Positions 25,484 to 35,047 of a stretch of 64,000 nucleotides of DNA are shown piece after piece. Origin of the DNA: Streptomyces sp. 1222.5 (lineage in GTDB: Bacteria > Actinomycetota > Actinomycetes > Streptomycetales > Streptomycetaceae); the NCBI RefSeq assembly GCF_900105245.1, contig NZ_FNSZ01000001.1, forward strand, positions 3,658,001-3,722,000. The letters run 5' to 3'. The translations under genes and the position numbers were made by a program. The notes below the pieces were generated by a model. That model did no database searches, was not told the origin of the DNA, and saw nothing but the letters and a program-made list of their open reading frames with translations. Positions within the stretch are counted from its first letter, which is position 1. Each line of letters begins with the position of its first letter.

Positions 25484-26097
25484 CCCCTGCGCCCTCCCCT
25501 TCCGCTCGACCGACTCGTCCCCGAGAGACTCCACACCTCAAGGATGCGGCATCCGCGCCGAAACGAGCAGCGCGCGTCCGGCGGGTCGCCTTGCGCACCG
25601 CCCCCGGGTGGCTCCGGCGGAGTCCCGCGCGGGGCGCGGGAACGGCCGGCGCGGGCAACGTCCCGCCCTTCGCCGAACGGCCCCGGAACACAGGGTCTTT
25701 CCTGGTACGGGGCACGGCGGCGGGCCGCTGCCCGCCTCGGCGTCACGGTGCGGCGGGCGCCGGCGGGCGTGGTTCCGGAGCGGCCGGCCGGCACGCTCCG
25801 GGGGTGACGCACACCTCGCCGGGAGCCGGGCCCGGCCGGCCCGGTGCGGGCACGGGCGCGTCCCGCGCCTTCCCCTGGGGCGGTGGGTGCGGCGGCCCGT
25901 GAACCGCGGCCGGCAACCCGGTCGCCGGGGCACGCCCGAGCTGCCGGGCGGCCGCGCGTCCGCGCGGGACGCGGCGCACACCGCCCGGGTCCCGTCGTGC
26001 CGTCCGGCTGCTGCCGAGAGAGGCGGAGCCGTTCCCGGCGTCGGGAACGGTGCCCGGTGCGATCCGGTCCCGCCTGCCCCGCAGGGCTGCGCATGTC
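25484..26097. other. 614-bp intergenic stretch with no gene supported
   Basis: Lies between the shbA start and the bldM stop. It is almost entirely G and C. Several overlapping frames are open on both strands, but they are Pro/Arg/Gly/Ala repeats with no domain, no ribosome site and no consistent codon pattern. The part next to shbA must hold its promoter, but I could not pick out a convincing -35/-10 pair. I cannot exclude a small RNA. Confidence 0.5.
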
Positions 26098-26709
26098 CTA
26101 CCGGACCAGTCCCCAGCGGAAGCCGAGCGCCACCGCGTGGGCCCGGTCCGAGGCGCCGAGCTTCTTGAACAGGCGCCGGGCGTGGGTCTTGACGGTGTCC
26201 TCGGAGAGGAACAGCTCGCGGCCGATCTCCGCGTTGGAGCGGCCGTGGCTCATGCCCTCCAGGACCTGGATCTCCCGCGCGGTCAGCGTCGGCGCGGCAC
26301 CCATCTCGGCCGAGCGGAGCCGGCGGGGGGCCAGTCGCCAGGTCGGGTCGGCCAGCGCCTGCGTCACCGTCGCGCGCAACTCCGCGCGCGAGGCGTCCTT
26401 GTGCAGGTAGCCGCGGGCGCCGGCGGCGACCGCGAGGGCCACACCGTCGAGGTCCTCCGCGACGGTGAGCATGATGATGCGTGCGCCGGGGTCGGCGGAG
26501 AGCAGCCGGCGGACGGTCTCCACCCCGCCCAGGCCGGGCATGCGCACGTCCATCAGGATGAGGTCGGAGCGGTCGGCGCCCCAGCGGCGGAGGACTTCCT
26601 CGCCGTTGGCCGCCGTCGTCACACGCTCGACACCGGGCACGGTCGCGACCGCGCGGCGGAGCGCCTCTCGGGCAAGCGGGGAGTCGTCGCAGACGAGGAC
26701 GGAAGTCAT
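26098..26709 (-). CDS. bldM: orphan response regulator BldM
   Basis: Developmental regulator of 203 residues needed, in known Streptomyces, for aerial growth and sporulation genes. The receiver domain runs from about residue 1 to 120, with the acidic pocket D8-D9 and potential phospho-acceptor D54 in LILMDVRMPG. A LuxR-type HTH follows: LTAREIQVLEGMSHGRSNAEIGRELFLSEDTVKTHARRLFKKLG. No histidine kinase gene is nearby, in keeping with its orphan status. A promoter with sigma-BldN-type elements lies about 125 bp upstream. Divergent from whiD. Confidence 0.96.
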   Translation of the reverse strand: MTSVLVCDDSPLAREALRRAVATVPGVERVTTAANGEEVLRRWGADRSDLILMDVRMPGLGGVETVRRLLSADPGARIIMLTVAEDLDGVALAVAAGARGYLHKDASRAELRATVTQALADPTWRLAPRRLRSAEMGAAPTLTAREIQVLEGMSHGRSNAEIGRELFLSEDTVKTHARRLFKKLGASDRAHAVALGFRWGLVR

Positions 26710-26833
26710 GACCGCCCTCCGCAGCTGATGCGCGTCACCTTGAGCCTCCAGGCTGGTACGGAATCGTCACCTGTGCGGTCGACCGTCTCGGACGCCTGCC
26801 CGAGCGCTTGTGTTTTCAACCGCCTCCGCACTC

Positions 26834-26861
26834 TCAACGACGGTCACTCGAAAGAGTTACG
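26834..26861 (-). promoter_or_regulatory. sigma-BldN-type promoter of bldM
   Basis: On the minus strand CGTAAC (26856-26861) is followed after exactly 16 bases by CGTTGA (26834-26839), the consensus I know for sigma-BldN. The start point would be near 26827, about 118 bases before the bldM ATG. The near-palindrome GTCACTC-GAAA-GAGTTAC (26843-26860) overlaps the spacer and -35 element and may be a repressor site. Confidence 0.8.
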
Positions 26862-26995
26862 GGGCTGCGTGCCGTCTTCGGCACTCTACGTGAGGGCGTC
26901 GACACGGTGCAGACATGCCCGACGGACCCTCGACTTTCCATCACAACCCATGCCCCATTCAGCCCTTTTTCTTCCCGTTTCGCAGTGTCCGGGGC

Positions 26996-27059
26996 TAGAT
27001 TCGCAATGAGTCATATTTTCATCTCCTTAGACCGGAGATGTACGGTCGTTGGCACCGTA
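26996..27059 (+). promoter_or_regulatory. whiD promoter and two adjacent dyads in the leader
   Basis: A TAGATT box (26996-27001) is the best -10 candidate for whiD; the matching -35 is weak. Just downstream are two back-to-back inverted repeats, each with a 7-bp spacer: CATCTCC-N7-GGAGATG (27020-27040) and TACGGT-N7-ACCGTA (27041-27059). They end 31 bases before the whiD ATG and may be operators or a leader RNA structure. Confidence 0.5.
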
Positions 27060-27090
27060 TCCGCCCAGAACGGCTACAAGGGGTCACGTA

Positions 27091-27420
27091 ATGGCAGATT
27101 TCTCCCGCCTTCCCGGACCGAACGCGGACCTGTGGGACTGGCAGCTGCTCGCTGCCTGCCGCGGGGTGGACAGCTCGCTCTTTTTTCACCCGGAGGGCGA
27201 GCGCGGGGCGGCTCGGAGCGCTCGCGAGAACTCGGCCAAGGAGGTCTGCATGAGGTGCCCCGTCCGTGCGGAGTGCGCGGCGCACGCGTTGGCGGTGCGC
27301 GAGCCGTACGGAGTGTGGGGCGGCTTGACCGAGGACGAGCGTGAGGAGTTGATGGGGCGGGCACGCAACCGCCTGGTGTCGGCATCGAGCACCAGCGGCG
27401 ACACCGCCTCGAACCACTGA
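27091..27420 (+). CDS. whiD: WhiB-like iron-sulfur regulator WhiD
   Basis: Small regulator of 109 residues needed for late sporulation in known Streptomyces. The four [4Fe-4S] ligands are C23, C53, C56 and C62, the last three in EVCMRCPVRAEC. The turn GVWGG precedes a basic C-terminal region. ATG 27091 follows AAGGGG and gives the expected N-terminus MADFSRLPG; an upstream in-frame ATG is not needed. WhiB-like proteins bind the domain 4 region of the main sigma factor. Divergent from bldM with a shared 380-bp control region. A hairpin follows the stop. Confidence 0.96.
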   Translation: MADFSRLPGPNADLWDWQLLAACRGVDSSLFFHPEGERGAARSARENSAKEVCMRCPVRAECAAHALAVREPYGVWGGLTEDEREELMGRARNRLVSASSTSGDTASNH

Positions 27421-27469
27421 AGGAACGTTTCACCACCCATAGACCACCGGGTGCGTCCCATCCCCTCCT

Positions 27470-27491
27470 GGGCACGCGGGAAGGCGTGCCC
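27470..27491. terminator. hairpin between whiD and the convergent LysR gene
   Basis: A perfect 8-bp stem, GGGCACGC and GCGTGCCC, encloses a GGGAAG loop. It lies about 50 bp after the whiD stop and 21 bp after the LysR stop, so it can serve both. Confidence 0.7.
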
Positions 27492-27511
27492 TCGACTCTG
27501 CCGCAGCCCTT

Positions 27512-28420
27512 CTACGGACGCCCGGCCGCCCGGGCCGCCCGGGCCAGCTGTTCCAGCGTCGCCGCCACGGTCGGCACCTGTGCCAGGTCCGGCAGGGTGA
27601 GAGCGACGATCTCCCGTCGTACCGCGGGCTCCAGCCGCACCGCCCGCACCCCCCGGGGCCGCACCGACTCCACCGCGAGCTGCGGCAGTACGGCGACCCC
27701 GAGCCCGGCGCCGACCAGGCCGACCACCGCCGGATAGTCGTCGGTGGCGAAGTCGATGCGCGGGGTGAAGCCGGCTCCCTCGCACACCTGCACGAGCTGG
27801 CCGCGGCAGCGCGGGCAGCCCGCGATCCAGGGCTCCTCGGCCAGTTCACCGATGGCGACGCTCTCCGCGCGCGCGATCCGGTGCCGCTCGGGCACGAGGG
27901 CGACCAGGCGGTCCGTCAGCAGGGGCCGTACGACGAGGTCGTCCCAGTCCTCGGCGGTGGCGGCGCCCTCGTAGCGGAAGGCGAGGGCGAGGTCGCAGTC
28001 CCCCTCCCGCAGCAGGTCCACGGACTTGGGGGGCTCGGCCTCCTCCAGGGAGACACGGGTGCCCGGGTGGGCGGCGCGCAGGGCGGCCAGGGCGGTGGGC
28101 ACCAGGGTGGAGCTGCCGCTGGGAAAGGAGACCAGCCGGACCCGGCCCGCCCTCAGCCCCGCGATCGCGGCGACCTCCTCCTCGGCCGCGGTGAGGCCCG
28201 CCAGGATGCCGGAGGCATGCCGGACCAGAGCCTCCCCGGCCTGGGTGAGGCGCATCTCGCGGCCGGTGCGCACGAGCAGCGGCGTGCCGACCGAGGCTTC
28301 CAGGGCCTTCATCTGCTGGCTGACGGCGGGCTGGGTGCAGCCCAGTTCGCGCCCCGCCGCCGAGAAGGAACCGGTGGTGGCGACGGCGCGCAGGACACGG
28401 AGATGACGGGCCTCGATCAC
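27512..28420 (-). CDS. LysR-family transcriptional regulator
   Basis: Regulator of 302 residues. The N-terminal winged HTH is HLRVLRAVATTGSFSAAGRELGCTQPAVSQQMKALE, with a periplasmic-binding-like effector domain behind it. GTG 28420 starts the protein six bases after a TATGCT box, which implies leaderless transcription; earlier in-frame codons lie upstream of that promoter. Divergent from a MOSC-domain gene 80 bp away, the probable target. Effector unknown. Confidence 0.88.
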   Translation of the reverse strand: MIEARHLRVLRAVATTGSFSAAGRELGCTQPAVSQQMKALEASVGTPLLVRTGREMRLTQAGEALVRHASGILAGLTAAEEEVAAIAGLRAGRVRLVSFPSGSSTLVPTALAALRAAHPGTRVSLEEAEPPKSVDLLREGDCDLALAFRYEGAATAEDWDDLVVRPLLTDRLVALVPERHRIARAESVAIGELAEEPWIAGCPRCRGQLVQVCEGAGFTPRIDFATDDYPAVVGLVGAGLGVAVLPQLAVESVRPRGVRAVRLEPAVRREIVALTLPDLAQVPTVAATLEQLARAARAAGRP

Positions 28421-28500
28421 CTTTCGAGCATAAGGGCTACTTGGGGAGGGCGTCACAAATCCGCTCGACGCTTTGAGAAGGCTCACGTACCGTTCCCGGC

Positions 28501-29169
28501 ATGCAGCTTCTCTCTGTCAATCTGGGCCGCCCGCAGCCGGTGCCCTACACGGACCAGCCGGAAGGCGTGACGGGCATCGACAAGAAGCCGGCCGAGGGGC
28601 CGGTGCGGGTGGCGGCGCCGGGCCCCAAGGGGATTGGGGCCGGCGGGCTCGCCGGGGACGCCGTGTGCGACCTGCGGCACCACGGCGGGGTCGACCAGGC
28701 GGTGTACGCGTTCGCCCGCGAGGACCTCGACGACTGGGAGCGCGAACTCGGCCGATCGTTGGCCAACGGTTGCTTCGGAGAGAACCTGACGACGGCCGGT
28801 CTGGACGTCTCCGGCGCGCTGATCGGCGAGCGGTGGCGGATCGGTTCCGAGGTGGTGCTGGAGGTGACCTCCGGGCGGATCCCGTGCCGTACGTTCCAGG
28901 GCCATCTGGGCGAACGCGGGTGGGTCAAGAGGTTCACACGGAAGGGCGCAACGGGTGCCTACCTCCGGGTGATCGAGCCGGGCGGGATACAGGCGGGTGA
29001 TCCGATCGAGATCGTGCACCGGCCCGGGCACGGGGTGACGGCGGCGCTGCAGTTCCGTGCGGTCACCACCGAGCGGGAACTGCTGCCGCGACTGCTCGAC
29101 GCGGGCGACGCGCTGCACACGGAGTCGCTGGCCGCGGCCCGCAAGTACATCGCCGCACAGGCCCGCTGA
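28501..29169 (+). CDS. MOSC domain-containing protein (YiiM-like)
   Basis: Protein of 222 residues of the molybdenum cofactor sulfurase C-terminal superfamily, probably binding Moco or sulfur and acting on N-hydroxylated or toxic compounds. The MOSC core holds CDLRHHGGVDQAVYAF, FGENLTTAGLD and the conserved cysteine in GRIPCRTFQGHLG. The C-terminal part is the YiiM-type helical extension. The ATG comes seven bases after a TACCGT box with no ribosome site, suggesting leaderless mRNA. Divergent from the LysR regulator. Confidence 0.87.
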   Translation: MQLLSVNLGRPQPVPYTDQPEGVTGIDKKPAEGPVRVAAPGPKGIGAGGLAGDAVCDLRHHGGVDQAVYAFAREDLDDWERELGRSLANGCFGENLTTAGLDVSGALIGERWRIGSEVVLEVTSGRIPCRTFQGHLGERGWVKRFTRKGATGAYLRVIEPGGIQAGDPIEIVHRPGHGVTAALQFRAVTTERELLPRLLDAGDALHTESLAAARKYIAAQAR

Positions 29170-29220
29170 GGGCACGTCACCGGCCGCGCCGCCGTCGGTG
29201 CGGGTCACTACCCTTGGGCC

Positions 29221-29994
29221 ATGACAACGGCTCTGATTACGGGATCGACCGCGGGGATCGGCGCCGCATTCGCGCGGCGGCTGGCGGCTGACGGGCACGA
29301 CCTCGTCCTGGTCGCCCGGGACACCAAGCGGCTGCGCGAGCAGGCGACCGAACTGCACGACCGGCACGGCATCGAGGTGGAGGTGCTGAGCGCCGACCTG
29401 TCCGAGGACAAGGGCATCGAGACGGTCGCCGACCGGCTCGGCGACCGGAAGAACCCGGTCGACCTGCTGATCAACAACGCCGGCTTCGGCAACAAGGGCC
29501 GCTACCTGGACGTGTCCATGGCGGACGAGCTGAAGATGCTCAAGGTGCACTGCGAGGCGGTGCTCCGGCTGACGTCGGCGGCGGCCGCGGCGATGCGGGA
29601 GCGCGGGCGGGGCGGGGTCGTCAACGTCGCCTCGGTGGCCGCCTTCGTGCCGCGCGGCACGTACGGCGCGTCCAAGGCGTGGGTCGTGCAGTTCACGCAA
29701 GGCGCGGCGAAGGACCTGGCGGGCAGCGGCGTGCGCCTGATGGCGCTGTGCCCGGGCTTCGTGCGCACCGAGTTCCACCAGCGGGCCGGCATGGGCACGG
29801 ACAACATCCCCGGCTGGATGTGGCTGGACGCCGACAAGCTGGTCGCGGCGGCGCTCGCGGACCTGGCACGCGGCAAGTCGTTGTCCGTCCCGGACCCGCG
29901 GTACAAGGCGCTGATGGGGCTGGTGAAGGTCACCCCGCGCGGGCTGCTGGGCGGGATCAGCTCCCGGACGGGACGCAAGTACGGGCCCCAGTAG
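29221..29994 (+). CDS. short-chain dehydrogenase/reductase
   Basis: NAD(P)-dependent oxidoreductase of 257 residues. The nucleotide motif TGSTAGIGA is near the start, NNAG in the middle, and the catalytic Tyr-Lys pair is YGASK. The sequence VARDTKRLREQA after strand 2 suggests NADP preference. The form is close to the DltE/YqjQ-like cytosolic SDRs. It starts 51 bp after the MOSC gene on the same strand. The substrate cannot be told. Next comes a SnoaL-type protein gene in the same orientation. Confidence 0.86.
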   Translation: MTTALITGSTAGIGAAFARRLAADGHDLVLVARDTKRLREQATELHDRHGIEVEVLSADLSEDKGIETVADRLGDRKNPVDLLINNAGFGNKGRYLDVSMADELKMLKVHCEAVLRLTSAAAAAMRERGRGGVVNVASVAAFVPRGTYGASKAWVVQFTQGAAKDLAGSGVRLMALCPGFVRTEFHQRAGMGTDNIPGWMWLDADKLVAAALADLARGKSLSVPDPRYKALMGLVKVTPRGLLGGISSRTGRKYGPQ

Positions 29995-30068
29995 GACGGG
30001 TGGCGCCCGCGTTCCGGTGGGAAAATGGGCCTGACGGATCCGGACCCAGGGGGCCGGGAGGCGGCGCC

Positions 30069-30776
30069 ATGACGTTCGTACAGCTCATCGACTGCAGGAC
30101 CAGCCGGCTCGACGAGATGAACCGGTTGATCGACCAGTGGGTCGAACAGACCAGGGGGAAGCGCACCGCGACGCACGCGGTGATCGGCACGGACCGCTCG
30201 GACGCCTCGCACGTCGTCGAGATCGTGGAGTTCCCGTCGTACGACGAGGCGATGCGAAACTCGAAGCTGCCGGAGACCGACCGGATCTTCCGGGAGATGG
30301 CCGCCCTGTGCGACGGGACGCCGACCTTCACCGACCTGGACGTCGTACGCGACGAGCCGCTGGAGGCGGCCGCCGCGCGCCGCTTCTTCGAGACGATCGC
30401 CGTGCGGGGACCGCTGCCCCCGCTGAACGGCCTGCTCGCGGAGAACTACCACCACCACGACCCGGGCGACGAGCAGGACGCACTCGGGCTGGACAACATG
30501 CGGCGCGAGATCGAGATGTGGCGCGGCGGCTTCGACTTCACGTTCACGGTCGAGGACCAGCTCACCCAGGGGGACCGGGTATGCACCCGGTGGTCGTGGA
30601 ACGGCATCCAGAAGGGCGAGTTCCTGGGCCTGCCGAACACCGGCCGGGAGGTGTCCATGACGGGGACGACCGTCTTCCGGTTCGACGGCACGGGCAGGAT
30701 CCGCGAGGGCTGGTGGCAGTACGACCGGCTGGGTCTGATGGAGCAGTTGGGGGCGCTGGACGCGCTGGAGAACTAG
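30069..30776 (+). CDS. two-domain protein: ferredoxin-like N-terminus plus SnoaL-like polyketide-cyclase fold
   Basis: Protein of 235 residues. The first 95 (MTFVQLIDCRTSRLDEMN, then HVVEIVEFPSYDEAMRNS) look like a dimeric alpha+beta barrel of the monooxygenase or stress-response type. The rest is a SnoaL/ester-cyclase domain: NYHHHDPGDEQ, GLDNMRREIEMWRGGF, NGIQKGEFLGLPNTGREVSMTGTTVFRF. ATG 30069 follows GGGAGG, and an upstream part of the open frame is out of register with any real gene. The enzyme role is unclear; many SnoaL-like proteins are not cyclases. A terminator follows at once. Confidence 0.82.
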   Translation: MTFVQLIDCRTSRLDEMNRLIDQWVEQTRGKRTATHAVIGTDRSDASHVVEIVEFPSYDEAMRNSKLPETDRIFREMAALCDGTPTFTDLDVVRDEPLEAAAARRFFETIAVRGPLPPLNGLLAENYHHHDPGDEQDALGLDNMRREIEMWRGGFDFTFTVEDQLTQGDRVCTRWSWNGIQKGEFLGLPNTGREVSMTGTTVFRFDGTGRIREGWWQYDRLGLMEQLGALDALEN

Positions 30777-30788
30777 CCTCGCACGGCG

Positions 30789-30820
30789 AGGGCCCGGCAC
30801 CCCGAGGGGTGCCGGGCCCT
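30789..30820. terminator. hairpin between convergent SnoaL-type and groEL genes
   Basis: Arms AGGGCCCGGCACCCC and GGGGTGCCGGGCCCT form a 15-bp perfect stem with a minimal loop. It lies 13 bp after one stop and 23 bp before the other. Confidence 0.85.
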
Positions 30821-30842
30821 GCTGTCCCGTTCCTGACGTGCG

Positions 30843-32471
<1,629 letters not shown>

Positions 32472-32594
32472 GACAGCGGCAGCCCTCTCGGAAATCTGTG
32501 GGTGTAAAAGGCACTGCGCCCCGGGCGCCCGGTTTCTTATGTGGTCGCGGGGGCCAGGGGCGCAGCATCAAGCATCAATGGTGCTCGAGGTGTC

Positions 32595-32903
32595 TTACTT
32601 CTCGATGATCGCGAGGACGTCGCGAGCCGAGAGGACGAGGAACTCCTCGCCGTTGTACTTCACCTCGGTGCCGCCGTACTTGCTGTACAGGACGACGTCG
32701 CCGACCTTGACGTCGAGCGGAAGGCGCTCGCCGTTCTCGAAACGGCCCGGGCCCACGGCGAGGACGGCGCCCTCCTGGGGCTTCTCCTTCGCGGTGTCCG
32801 GGATGACCAGGCCAGAGGCGGTGGTCTGCTCGGCGTCGAGCGGCTGGACCACAATGCGGTCCTCGAGCGGCTTGATGGCAACCTTGGAGCTGGTGGTCGT
32901 CAC
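32595..32903 (-). CDS. groES: 10-kDa co-chaperonin GroES
   Basis: Co-chaperonin cap of GroEL, 102 residues in a heptameric ring. The mobile loop (DTAKEKPQEGAVLAVGPG) and LDVKVGDVVLYSKYGGTEVKYNGEE are typical. First gene of the groES-groEL1 operon. The promoter about 125 bp upstream is flanked by two CIRCE elements, so the operon is heat-inducible and HrcA-repressed by analogy. Confidence 0.97.
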   Translation of the reverse strand: MTTTSSKVAIKPLEDRIVVQPLDAEQTTASGLVIPDTAKEKPQEGAVLAVGPGRFENGERLPLDVKVGDVVLYSKYGGTEVKYNGEEFLVLSARDVLAIIEK

Positions 32904-33001
32904 GATCCGACCTCCCCCTTCGGAGATCTCACGGGGTTAACTGTCTGAGGTGGCGACCAGGTGGATCCGTCGTCGCGGGTGCCGGACCTGCCCGTCGCGT
33001 G

Positions 33002-33075
33002 TTGGCACTCTCCAGGGGGGAGTGCCAGACCCGAGACTATGACCGCGATTAGCACTCGGTCAAGCGGAGTGCCAA
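33002..33075 (-). promoter_or_regulatory. groES promoter with two CIRCE operators (HrcA)
   Basis: CIRCE 1 at 33002-33028 reads TTGGCACTC-N9-GAGTGCCAG. CIRCE 2 at 33049-33075 reads TTAGCACTC-N9-GAGTGCCAA; consensus is TTAGCACTC-N9-GAGTGCTAA. Between and partly inside them lies a minus-strand promoter, TTGACC (33058-33063), 18 bp, TAGTCT (33034-33039). HrcA on either box would block the polymerase. Confidence 0.92.
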
Positions 33076-33230
33076 TGCCGCGCGGCGCGTCGGCGGAATC
33101 GGGTGCGTGGAGTCCGTGATGCGACCCGGTCTCCGCCCCGCTGTCGCCGGGGGCCGCTCCCCTCGAAGGCGCCCGCTGCGGCCTTACGCCCTCGCCCGTC
33201 GGACGCTGGACGTCGGACGGGCTGAACCTC

Positions 33231-34049
33231 CTACAGGTAGTCCTCCAGCCGTCCCACCGTCAGGCCCCGTTGCTGGACCCGGCGCAGGACACGGGTCGTG
33301 CGTTCCCTCAGGGTGGGGCCCGTGGACTCGTCCGGGCCGACGAGGATGATGTCGCCGGGGCGGAGCCGGTGGTCGCCGCTCGTGTAGACGAGGTCGGCCG
33401 GGGTGAGGGCGGCGCGCCACAGGACGACCGCCGAGATGCCGCAGTCGGCCGCCGCGCGCAGGGTGGTGCGGTCGTACGTGCCGTAGGGCGGGCGGAAGAG
33501 ACGGGCCCGGACGCCGAGCCGGGCGCTCAGCCGGTCCTGCTGGCCGCAGATCTCGGCGCGCTGGCCCGCGTACGGCTGCCCGGCCAGGGCGCGGTGGTCG
33601 AGGGTGTGGTTCTGGATGCCGGCGCCGAGCCGGCGCAGCCGCGCGAAGTGGTCGTAGCCGGGGCCGGCGATGCTGTCGGTGAGGAACATGCTCACGGGGA
33701 GCCGGAGTTCGCGGACCATGTCGACGAAGCGGGGGTCCTGCTCGGCGCCGTCGTCGTAGGTGAGGAAGACGACGGGGTCGCCCGTGGGGACGCGGTCCAG
33801 GACGCGTGGCAGGGTGCCGCGCGCGCCGTCCGGGTCCAGCCCGAGGGGCCGGGCGGCGGGGCGGGGCGGGCGGCGCAGGGGCTCGGTCAGGCCCCAGTGG
33901 CGGTAGGAGCGGTCGGGGGCGGGGCCGGACGGGCGTACCCCTTGAGCGGCCTTCTTGCCGAGGCGCTCGATGGGGTCGACCGACTGCGCGCAGCCCGTGA
34001 GGAGGAGTGCCGCGGCGAGGACCGCGGCCGGGCCCCGCGCCCGCCTCAC
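33231..34049 (-). CDS. lipoprotein polysaccharide deacetylase homologue, second of a tandem pair
   Basis: Exported NodB-fold protein of 272 residues. The signal ends in the lipobox LTGC, so it is probably membrane-anchored. Motif 1 is TYDDG, motif 2 NHTLDH, motif 3 RPPYG. The motif-5 histidine found in active deacetylases is missing: GDIILVGPDES stands where the paralogue has GDIVLTHFRG. Activity is therefore doubtful. The GTG start overlaps the stop of the upstream paralogue by four bases (GTGA), so the two are translationally coupled. Both proteins end in RLEDYL. Confidence 0.85.
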   Translation of the reverse strand: MRRARGPAAVLAAALLLTGCAQSVDPIERLGKKAAQGVRPSGPAPDRSYRHWGLTEPLRRPPRPAARPLGLDPDGARGTLPRVLDRVPTGDPVVFLTYDDGAEQDPRFVDMVRELRLPVSMFLTDSIAGPGYDHFARLRRLGAGIQNHTLDHRALAGQPYAGQRAEICGQQDRLSARLGVRARLFRPPYGTYDRTTLRAAADCGISAVVLWRAALTPADLVYTSGDHRLRPGDIILVGPDESTGPTLRERTTRVLRRVQQRGLTVGRLEDYL

Positions 34050-34957
34050 AGGTAGTCCTCCAGGCGGGCCACCGCGTAGCCCTCGCGCGTGACCTTGTTC
34101 AGGAAGCGGCGCATGTCGTCGACCATCGTGCCGTTCCAGTCGTCCCGGCCGCGGAAGTGGGTGAGCACGATGTCGCCGCGGCGCAGCCGCTGGTCGTCCT
34201 CGCGGTACTCCCAGTGGTCGACGAAGACCTCCTCGTTCCAGATCGGCGCGTACTTGATGCCGCAGGACTTGGCGGCGACCAGGGTGTCCTGGTTGTAGTT
34301 GCCGTACGGCGGGCGGAAGACGGTGGGCGCCTTGCCGAACTGCTTCTTCATGATGTCCTGCATGCCGCAGATCTCGTCCCGCTGCTCCTCGTAGGACAGA
34401 CCCGGCAGGTAGGGGTGGTGCAGCGTGTGGTTGTTGAGGGTGTTGCCGTAGCCCTTCATCGCCCGGAAGTAGGCGTAGTCGTCCTTCACCAGGTAGTTGC
34501 TGAGGAAGGCGGTGTACGGGACGCCCAGCTCCCGCATCATGGCGAGGAACCGCGGGTCCTTCTCGGCGCCGTCGTCGATCGTCAGGAAGACGACCTTCTG
34601 CTCGGTGGGGACCGTGGTGAAGACCGGAGGCAGGTTCCAGTCCTCCTGGTGGTCCACCTCGAACCCGGCGCGGGCGGTGATCCTCGGCTTCTTCGCGGGG
34701 GGCGGCGGAGGCGTCAGCGGGGCCCGGTCCAGTCCCCAGCGCCGGGCGGCGGCGGCCAGCCGGGCGTGTTCGGCGGCCTGGCGGGCCTCGGGGCCGAGGG
34801 CCTGCGCGGGGTCGCGTCTGACGGGTGCGGAGCCCGCGGAGTCCGGGCCGGCGCAGCCGGCGAGCAGGGCGGCGGTGGCCAGCGTGGCGGCGCAGCCGCC
34901 GAGGAGCAGCCGCCGGAGACGAGTCCGGCTTTTGTCATTTTGTACTACTTCTCGCAT
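34046..34957 (-). CDS. lipoprotein polysaccharide deacetylase, first of a tandem pair
   Basis: Exported NodB-fold enzyme of 303 residues, probably removing acetyl groups from a cell-wall or surface polysaccharide. MREVVQNDKSRTRLRR starts it, then a hydrophobic stretch and lipobox LAGC. All five NodB motifs are visible: TIDDG, NHTLHH, RPPYG, a WNEEVFVDHWEY segment, and the histidine in GDIVLTHFRG. A Pro-rich linker PLTPPPPPAKK precedes the domain. ATG 34957 was chosen although the frame stays open far upstream, because that part is antisense to the methyltransferase gene. Confidence 0.87.
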   Translation of the reverse strand: MREVVQNDKSRTRLRRLLLGGCAATLATAALLAGCAGPDSAGSAPVRRDPAQALGPEARQAAEHARLAAAARRWGLDRAPLTPPPPPAKKPRITARAGFEVDHQEDWNLPPVFTTVPTEQKVVFLTIDDGAEKDPRFLAMMRELGVPYTAFLSNYLVKDDYAYFRAMKGYGNTLNNHTLHHPYLPGLSYEEQRDEICGMQDIMKKQFGKAPTVFRPPYGNYNQDTLVAAKSCGIKYAPIWNEEVFVDHWEYREDDQRLRRGDIVLTHFRGRDDWNGTMVDDMRRFLNKVTREGYAVARLEDYL

Positions 34958-35047
34958 GGTGCCGGATCCTCGCAGGACCCGTCCCCGAACCCGGGCCGAC
35001 ACCTCCGCCGGAGGCACAGCATCCACCGACTGGCCCACAATGACCCG

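Noticed and set aside
25535..26097. Overlapping frames of 80-200 residues between shbA and bldM
   Set aside because: Low-complexity Arg/Pro/Gly/Ala translations on both strands, with no start context and no recognisable fold. Treated as noncoding.
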